NCBI GenBank assembly: GCA_025459125.1
Contig: JALORE010000010.1
Location: 1-45,809, forward strand
Reading direction: 5' to 3'
Source of the DNA: Planctomycetota bacterium
GTDB lineage: Bacteria; Planctomycetota; Phycisphaerae; Sedimentisphaerales; Anaerobacaceae
Length of the DNA stretch: 45,809 nt
The notes beneath the pieces were generated by a model. That model was not told the DNA's origin. It was given only the letters and a program-made list of their open reading frames with translations, and ran no database searches. This document shows positions 40,956 through 45,809 of the stretch, piece by piece. How positions within the stretch are numbered: position 1 is the first letter of the stretch; every line of letters begins with the position of its first letter. The position numbers and the translations under genes are program-made.

Positions 40956-42536
40956 ATGACAAAACAGAACGAGACACAACATCCGATGCGAACCACGTGC
41001 TGTCCGTGCGGCTGCGGCGCGGGGCATTCCGGTGACGGGCTCAGCCGTAGAGGCTTCCTGCAGGGCGTCAGCGGCGCCGGGGCCGTGGGCGCGGCCCTGA
41101 GCGGTCTGACCTGGTCGGCGGTCTCGGCCGCAGCCCAGACCGGGGACTGGGCCGGCCCGCAGCGCCGGGCCCTGGTCGTCAGGCCCATCCTGGTCTACAA
41201 CATCCCGATGCGCCGGCCCCAGACGAGTTGGCGCAACTGGGGCGGCATCCAGACCCAGCAGGACGCCGAGAACGAGTTGGCCCGCATCCAAGGGGAGCTC
41301 AACGCTCTGAAGCAGCGGGCGGACTTCCCGGTCGAATTTGCCAAGCCGATCGGCATCCGCGGCACCAAGGAAGTGGCGCAGATTGAGGGCCTCGAGAAGG
41401 CCGATGTCTGCATGGTCTATGCGGCCGGCGGGGGACAGGACACCTTCGATGAACTCGCCAAGCGCAGCAAGAACATGATCTTCTTCTGCCGGCACAAGTC
41501 GGGGCCGGTCTACCTGTGGTACGAGATCATCAGTCCCCGCTATCTCCGCCAGCACACGGATGCCCTCAAGGTCCAGGGTCTCGACGACGGCGACGTGATC
41601 GTCGACAACCAGGACGAAATCCTCTGGCGGCTGCGGGCCCTGTGCGGACTGCAGAACACCCTGAACACGCGGATCATCGCCATCGGCGGTCCCGGCGCCT
41701 GGGCCCAGCCCAAGGACGTCGTGCCCAACCTCGTCAAAGAGGTCTGGAAGTTCGATATGCAGACGGTCGCCTACCCGGAATTGGGCAAGCTGATCAAAGC
41801 GGCCCGGGCCGACAGCGCCGCGGTGAGCCGGTCCAAGGGACGGGCGGCTGAGTACCTCAAGGCCCCGGGCGTCAAGCTGGAGACCAAGCAGGAATTCGTC
41901 GAGAACGCCTTCCTGCTCGAAGAGGTGTTCATCGGCCTGATGAAGAAGGCGGACTGCCGGGCGCTGACGATCAATGGCTGCATGGGCACGATCATGCCGA
42001 TGGCCGAGACCTCGGCCTGCCTGACACTGTGCCTCTTGAACGACGCCGGCTACCTGGCGTTCTGCGAGTCGGACTTCGTGGTGATCCCCTCGGGCGTGCT
42101 GTTGGTGAACATCTCGGGCAAGCCCATGTTCCTGAATGATCCGACCTATCCGCACGACGGCGTCATCACCCTGGCCCACTGCACCGGCCCCCGCCGCATG
42201 AACGGCAAGGACCTGGAGCCGGTCCGCATCCTGACGCATTTCGAATCGGATTACGGTGCTTCGCCGAAGGTCGAGATGCGTAAGGGCCAGATGACCACCA
42301 ACATCATCCCGGACTTCCTGGTCAAACGCTGGGTCGGCATCAAAGGGCCCATCGTCGATGTTCCTTTCATGGACATCTGCCGGGACCAGATCGACATCAG
42401 CTTCACCTGCGACAGCAAGCTGCTGGCCGAGCGGATGCCGGGATTCCACTGGATGACCTGCTACGGCGACTACATGAAAGAGATCGGCTACGCCTGCAAG
42501 AAGCTCGGGATCCAGTGGGAGGACCTGACGGCGTAG
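40956..42536 (+). CDS. Tat-exported protein, sugar-isomerase-like (L-fucose isomerase fold suspected)
   Basis: A 526-residue protein. ATG 40956 follows AAGGGGATGACAC. A Cys-rich start (TTCCPCGCGAGH) precedes a twin-arginine signal (LSRRGFLQGVSGAGAVGAAL), so it is folded in the cytoplasm and exported. The mature part has Rossmann-like alternation (ALVVRPILVYNIPM, ADVCMVYAAGGGQDTFDELA, RIIAIGGPGAWAQP) and a conserved core DCRALTINGCMGTIMPMAET followed by ACLTLCLLND, recalling the L-fucose/arabinose isomerase fold with a metal-site-like C-terminus (HFESDYGASPKVEMRKGQMT). I do not claim isomerase activity; planctomycetes have many Tat-exported relatives of sugar enzymes. It precedes two secreted beta-helix genes by a repeat, suggesting a polysaccharide-related context. 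Confidence 0.65.
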   Translation: MTKQNETQHPMRTTCCPCGCGAGHSGDGLSRRGFLQGVSGAGAVGAALSGLTWSAVSAAAQTGDWAGPQRRALVVRPILVYNIPMRRPQTSWRNWGGIQTQQDAENELARIQGELNALKQRADFPVEFAKPIGIRGTKEVAQIEGLEKADVCMVYAAGGGQDTFDELAKRSKNMIFFCRHKSGPVYLWYEIISPRYLRQHTDALKVQGLDDGDVIVDNQDEILWRLRALCGLQNTLNTRIIAIGGPGAWAQPKDVVPNLVKEVWKFDMQTVAYPELGKLIKAARADSAAVSRSKGRAAEYLKAPGVKLETKQEFVENAFLLEEVFIGLMKKADCRALTINGCMGTIMPMAETSACLTLCLLNDAGYLAFCESDFVVIPSGVLLVNISGKPMFLNDPTYPHDGVITLAHCTGPRRMNGKDLEPVRILTHFESDYGASPKVEMRKGQMTTNIIPDFLVKRWVGIKGPIVDVPFMDICRDQIDISFTCDSKLLAERMPGFHWMTCYGDYMKEIGYACKKLGIQWEDLTA

Positions 42537-42560
42537 GCTGAAAATTGATAGGGTAGACAT

Positions 42561-42637
42561 TGTAGGATGGGCTTCAGCCCATGCGGCCGGCGCGTATACG
42601 AGCCCAACCATCCGCATGGACTGAAGCCCATCCTACA
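42561..42637. repeat. TGTAGGATGGGCTTCAGCCC inverted repeat
   Basis: Arms of 26 bp (42561-42586 and 42612-42637) match in complement at 25 positions; each arm contains the small palindrome GGGCTTCAGCCC or its variant. It lies in the 141-bp gap between the Tat protein and the first beta-helix gene. A related half-copy is at about 15303. Confidence 0.75.
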
Positions 42638-42677
42638 TCCATTCGTCCGCCCGAGTGACGTACGTGGAGGTAACGGA

Positions 42678-44783
42678 ATGGGCATGCAACGATCAACTCT
42701 CGTGCTCTTGGGCCTGGCCTTGACCGCCGTCGGGACATTGCCGATGCGTGCGGCGGCCGCGACGATCTACCTGGCGCCGGAGGGCAAGGACACCTGGTCC
42801 GGCGGTCTGGCTCGACCCAATGCCGCCGGCACCGACGGCCCCGTGGCCACCCTCGAACGCGCCCGTGACCTTCTGCGACAGAAAGGCGCGGACGCGGAGA
42901 AGCGGATCATCGTGGCCGACGGCCGGTACACCTTGACCGAGCCTCTGATCCTGACCCCTGAGGACAGCGGCCTCGCCGTTGAAGCGGCCCCGGGCGCCCG
43001 GCCGATCTTCTCCGGCGGCAGGGTCATCCGCGGCTTCCGCGCCGGCGACAATGGGCTCTGGGTGGCCCGCGTTCCGGAGGTGGCCGACGGCTCCCGGTAC
43101 TTCGATCAGTTGTTCGTCAACGGCCGACGCGCTACCCGGGCGCGCACGCCGAACAAGTTCTACTCCTACATGGGACCGACAGGAGAGGTGCCCATCGAGG
43201 GTAAGCCCGGCCAGTTCCTGCGGACGACGCATGTGCCCGCGCAGGTTCTGGCGCCCCTGAAAGGTCTGCAGGAAGCGGCAATCCGCGATGTCGTCCTCGT
43301 CGCCTACCACAAATGGTGCATCACGCGGAGATACCTCGGGCAAGTCAAGTTCGACACGAACCAAATCGTCACCACCGGCGAGAAGCTGGCCAGTTTCTCC
43401 AATTGGCCGGAAGGCACCCGCTTCCACCTGGAGAACTTCCCGGCCGCTCTGGACGAACCGGGCGAGTGGTTCCTCAGCCGCGACGGAACGCTTCTCTATA
43501 AGCCTCGGCCCGGTGAAGACATGGCCCAGGCCGAAGTCATCGCGCCCATGGTCACGAAGCTGCTGGCTATTGAGGGTCGGCCCGAGGCCGGCCAGTTTGT
43601 GACGGGCGTCAGACTCCAGGGGTTGACGTTCCGCCATCAGCAGCGCGTCCTGCCGGCAACCGGCTACGCTCCCTACCAGGCGGCCTTCGCCACCGACGCG
43701 GCGGTCACGGTTGACGGTGCCCACAACGTCGCGATCCTGGATTGTGAGATCGGGCACACGGCGGAGCATGCCTTATGGTTTCGCCAGGGCTGTCGGGAGT
43801 GTCGCATCGAGCGCAGCTACCTCCACGATCTCGGCGCCGGCGGCGTCCGCATCGGCGAAGGCCGGGCACGGCCGGATGAGAATTCCCACACGGATCACAT
43901 TACCGTGGATAACAACATCATCCGCAACGGTGGACGGATCTACCTGGACGCCGTTGGAGTCTGGATCGGCTGGAGCCCGGACAACGTTGTCACGCATAAC
44001 GACATCGCCGATTTCTTCTACACGGGCCTGTCCGTTGGCTGGCGTTGGGGTTATTCCGACAGTCTCGCCAAACGCAACAATCTCAGCTTCAACCGTGTAC
44101 ACCATCTCGGCTGGGCGGTCCTCAGCGACATGGGCGGCATCTACACCCTCGGGCCCTCCGAGGGGACGATCATCGGCAACAATGTCTTTCACGACATTTA
44201 CGCTTACTCCTACGGCGGCTGGGGCCTCTACACGGATGAGGGTAGCACCGGCATTGTGATGGAGAAGAACCTCGTCTACAACACCAAGACCGGCAGCTTC
44301 CACCAGCATTACGGCAAGGAAAACGTCATCCGCAATAACATCCTGGCCTTCAGCCAGCTCCATCAGATCCAGGCCACCCGGGTCGAGAAGCACCGGTCGT
44401 TTGCCTTCGAGAAGAACATCGTCTACTGGGACACCGGCGCGGTGCTCTCCGGACGGTGGAAGGAGATCGACATCCAGATGGACCGCAACTGCTACTGGAA
44501 CGCCGCCGGCGCACCGGTGAAGTTCCTGGACCTGTCGCTGGAACAATGGCGCGAACAGGAAGGCCATGACCAGACTTCTGTGGTCGCGGACCCCGGCTTC
44601 CTCGATCCCAAGAACCACGATTTCCGCCTGAAGCCGGACTCCCCGGCTCTGGCGCTCGGCTTCGAGCCCTTCGATTACACCCAGGCCGGCGTCTACGGCG
44701 ACCCCGCCTGGGGCGCCAAGGCGAAAGACGTGACCTACGCGCCCGTGGACTGGCCCCCGCAGGGCCCCAAGGGCGCACAGTGA
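42678..44783 (+). CDS. Secreted right-handed beta-helix protein (polysaccharide lyase-like), first of a tandem pair
   Basis: A 701-residue protein. ATG 42678 is seven bases after GGAGG; the frame continues upstream through the 42561-42637 repeat, which I exclude. Residues 1-28 are a signal peptide (STLVLLGLALTAVGTLPMRA). The mature start ATIYLAPEGKDTWSGGLARP, then GPVATLERARDLLRQKG, is the common DUF1565-type entry to parallel beta-helix proteins, followed by IIVADGRYTLTEPLILTPED. Residues about 390-620 show the coil repeats (VAILDCEIGHTAEHALWFRQ, NNIIRNGGRIYLDAVGVWIG, LSFNRVHHLGWAVLSDMGGI). The fold is shared by pectate lyases, alginate-type lyases and glycoside hydrolases; the substrate is unknown. 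A paralogue follows directly downstream. Confidence 0.9.
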   Translation: MGMQRSTLVLLGLALTAVGTLPMRAAAATIYLAPEGKDTWSGGLARPNAAGTDGPVATLERARDLLRQKGADAEKRIIVADGRYTLTEPLILTPEDSGLAVEAAPGARPIFSGGRVIRGFRAGDNGLWVARVPEVADGSRYFDQLFVNGRRATRARTPNKFYSYMGPTGEVPIEGKPGQFLRTTHVPAQVLAPLKGLQEAAIRDVVLVAYHKWCITRRYLGQVKFDTNQIVTTGEKLASFSNWPEGTRFHLENFPAALDEPGEWFLSRDGTLLYKPRPGEDMAQAEVIAPMVTKLLAIEGRPEAGQFVTGVRLQGLTFRHQQRVLPATGYAPYQAAFATDAAVTVDGAHNVAILDCEIGHTAEHALWFRQGCRECRIERSYLHDLGAGGVRIGEGRARPDENSHTDHITVDNNIIRNGGRIYLDAVGVWIGWSPDNVVTHNDIADFFYTGLSVGWRWGYSDSLAKRNNLSFNRVHHLGWAVLSDMGGIYTLGPSEGTIIGNNVFHDIYAYSYGGWGLYTDEGSTGIVMEKNLVYNTKTGSFHQHYGKENVIRNNILAFSQLHQIQATRVEKHRSFAFEKNIVYWDTGAVLSGRWKEIDIQMDRNCYWNAAGAPVKFLDLSLEQWREQEGHDQTSVVADPGFLDPKNHDFRLKPDSPALALGFEPFDYTQAGVYGDPAWGAKAKDVTYAPVDWPPQGPKGAQ

Positions 44784-44884
44784 ATCAATCCACATTGGCA
44801 TCGTCCAGGCCAGCGTCCGGTGTTCCGCGTTCACGCGGGTCCGAATCTTCCGAGCCGCTTGAAGTGGCACGAAGGAGACATGCA

Positions 44885-45809
44885 GTGAGAGAATACAGAT
44901 GCAGTCTGTCGGCTGCTCCAAAATCGCGGGTGGCAGCGGCAAGCGCCAGCTTGCCGATGGCCCGTGGGACAGATGCAAACGCCAGCGGCAAGCTCCGAAG
45001 ACCCCGCTTGCCGCTGCCGCCCCAGTTTCTCACCCTTGCAGGGCTGGTGACGCACACCCTGCCGCTCCTGCTGGCGACGGTATGCGGGTTCTCGCTGCGG
45101 GCCGGGGCCATGACGCTTTATGTGTCGCCCGCGGGCAACGACGCGTGGTCCGGCCGATCCGCGCAACCCAACGCCGGGCGAACGGATGGCCCCGTGGCAA
45201 CCCTGGAGCGGGCACGCGACATTCTGCGCCAGAGTAGAGGCGGCGGTGAGCTGCGCGAGCCGGCGCGGGTCGTCGTGGCCGACGGGACCTACACGCTGAC
45301 GACGCCATTTGTCCTGACGCCGCAGGATAGTGGTACGGAACGATCGTCCGTCGTCTACGAAGCGGCTCCCGGCACGCGGCCGGTATTCACCGGCGGAAGG
45401 ACCATCACCGGCTTTGCGCCGACCCCGGACGGTGCCTGGAAGGTCCGCGTCCCGGAAGTCGCCGCGGGGCAATGGTACTTTGAGCAGCTCTTCGTGAACG
45501 GCCGCCGGGCGGTGCGGGCCCGTACGCCCAACAAGTTCTATCACTACATGCTCAATGTGGAGGAGGAAGTCCTCGAGCAGGGCCGTGGTCAGAGAGCGCT
45601 CCGGGCTCGGCAGACCGTGACCGTCGGGCCCGAAGATCTCATGCCCCTGCGGCAACTGAGCGATCCGGAGTTGCACGACGTCCAAATGGTCATCTATCAC
45701 AAGTGGGACAACACGACCCGCTTCATCGAGGCCATCGACGGGTCGAGTTCCACGATCATAACGACCGGCGAAGGCCGCAAGTCCTGGAACTCCTGGGGCA
45801 AAGGCGATC
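44885..45809 (+). CDS. Secreted beta-helix protein, second of the pair, 3' partial, repeat in the leader
   Basis: The gene runs off the right edge. The start chosen is GTG 44885, seven bases after AAGGAG. After about 14 residues the reading frame crosses the palindromic repeat at 44928-45022 (encoding VAAASASLPMARGTDANASG-like text), then gives a signal-like hydrophobic stretch (FLTLAGLVTHTLPLLLATVC) and the mature protein TLYVSPAGNDAWSGRSAQPN, GPVATLERARDILRQSRGGG, VVVADGTYTLTTPFVLTPQD and EQLFVNGRRAVRARTPNKFY, which match the upstream beta-helix gene block by block. The signal sequence would begin about 45 residues from the start, unusually deep. Alternative starts after the repeat (TTG 45008, GTG 45047, ATG 45110) lack a ribosome-binding site or a complete signal. 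Confidence 0.8.
   Translation, partial: MREYRCSLSAAPKSRVAAASASLPMARGTDANASGKLRRPRLPLPPQFLTLAGLVTHTLPLLLATVCGFSLRAGAMTLYVSPAGNDAWSGRSAQPNAGRTDGPVATLERARDILRQSRGGGELREPARVVVADGTYTLTTPFVLTPQDSGTERSSVVYEAAPGTRPVFTGGRTITGFAPTPDGAWKVRVPEVAAGQWYFEQLFVNGRRAVRARTPNKFYHYMLNVEEEVLEQGRGQRALRARQTVTVGPEDLMPLRQLSDPELHDVQMVIYHKWDNTTRFIEAIDGSSSTIITTGEGRKSWNSWGKGD
44928..45022. repeat. Dispersed palindromic repeat, copy 2, inside a coding region
   Basis: Arms GGGTGGCAGCGGCAAGCG (44928-44945) and complement at 45005-45022 differ at one base. The first 44 bases match the inverse of copy 1 (1903-2034) with a single indel, but copy 2 is shorter (95 against 132 bp). It lies in frame within the leader of the beta-helix gene starting at 44885. 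Confidence 0.75.

Noticed and set aside
40779-42617. 612-codon open frame on the minus strand
   Set aside because: Antisense to the Tat-exported protein, which has a ribosome-binding site and a twin-arginine signal on the plus strand.

Overview
The window (about 45.8 kb, GC-rich) reads as chromosomal DNA of a Planctomycetota bacterium, most likely of the Phycisphaerae. This is an inference from gene style: a planctomycete-type Ser/Thr kinase with an extra N-terminal helical domain, a DUF1080 secreted protein, a tricorn-type S41 protease, a Tat-exported sugar-isomerase-like protein, large secreted beta-helix proteins, EF-hand remnants, and intergenic regions full of dispersed palindromes. kdsD, kdsC and an lptC-like gene imply a diderm cell that makes Kdo-containing LPS.

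Layout. 1-5.1 kb: end of a DUF1080 gene, a zinc-ribbon membrane protein, an HTH-EIIA fusion regulator, then two decayed genes (kinase/TPR/PD40 mosaic; PD40-LamG protein). 5.2-10 kb, minus strand: Rho, a CPBP protease with TPR tail, two membrane proteins, an AbrB-type protein. 10.4-16.6 kb: a UroD-like protein carrying an in-frame repeat insertion, a secreted metallo-beta-lactamase-fold protein, an APH-like kinase and a Ser/Thr kinase. 17-23 kb, plus strand: etfB, an inserted foreign-looking gene plus a MITE-like element, etfA, acyl-CoA dehydrogenase and a HAD phosphatase. 23-24 kb: a degenerate tandem repeat field. 24-27.4 kb: tricorn-like protease. 27.4-37 kb, minus strand: a long probable operon hpf-ptsN-ptsH-ptsI-DUF2344-rng-kdsD-kdsC-lptC-like. 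37-39 kb: a flippase-like membrane protein and hisI. 39-40.7 kb: a nest of palindromes and an EF-hand pseudogene. 41-45.8 kb: a Tat-exported protein and two tandem beta-helix proteins, the second running off the window.

How the genes work together. EtfA/EtfB take electrons from the adjacent acyl-CoA dehydrogenase, so the two etf genes belong to one unit that has been split by about 1.45 kb of foreign-looking DNA. The minus-strand operon combines LPS inner-core synthesis and export with a sugar-transport-independent PTS and ribosome hibernation, recalling the proteobacterial kdsD-kdsC-lptCAB-rpoN-hpf-ptsN neighbourhood. The HTH-EIIA fusion near 2.3-3.0 kb could be a transcriptional output of that PTS.

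Most notable: (i) a zinc-ribbon/winged-helix/nucleoside-deoxyribosyltransferase-like gene followed by a 222-bp element with perfect 31-bp inverted ends, both inside the etf operon; (ii) two cases in which a dispersed palindromic repeat also found between genes lies in frame inside a protein-coding gene, recalling Rickettsia palindromic elements; (iii) at least six families of dispersed palindromes. No tRNA, rRNA or CRISPR array was recognised. All assignments come from reading the sequence; no database search was run.
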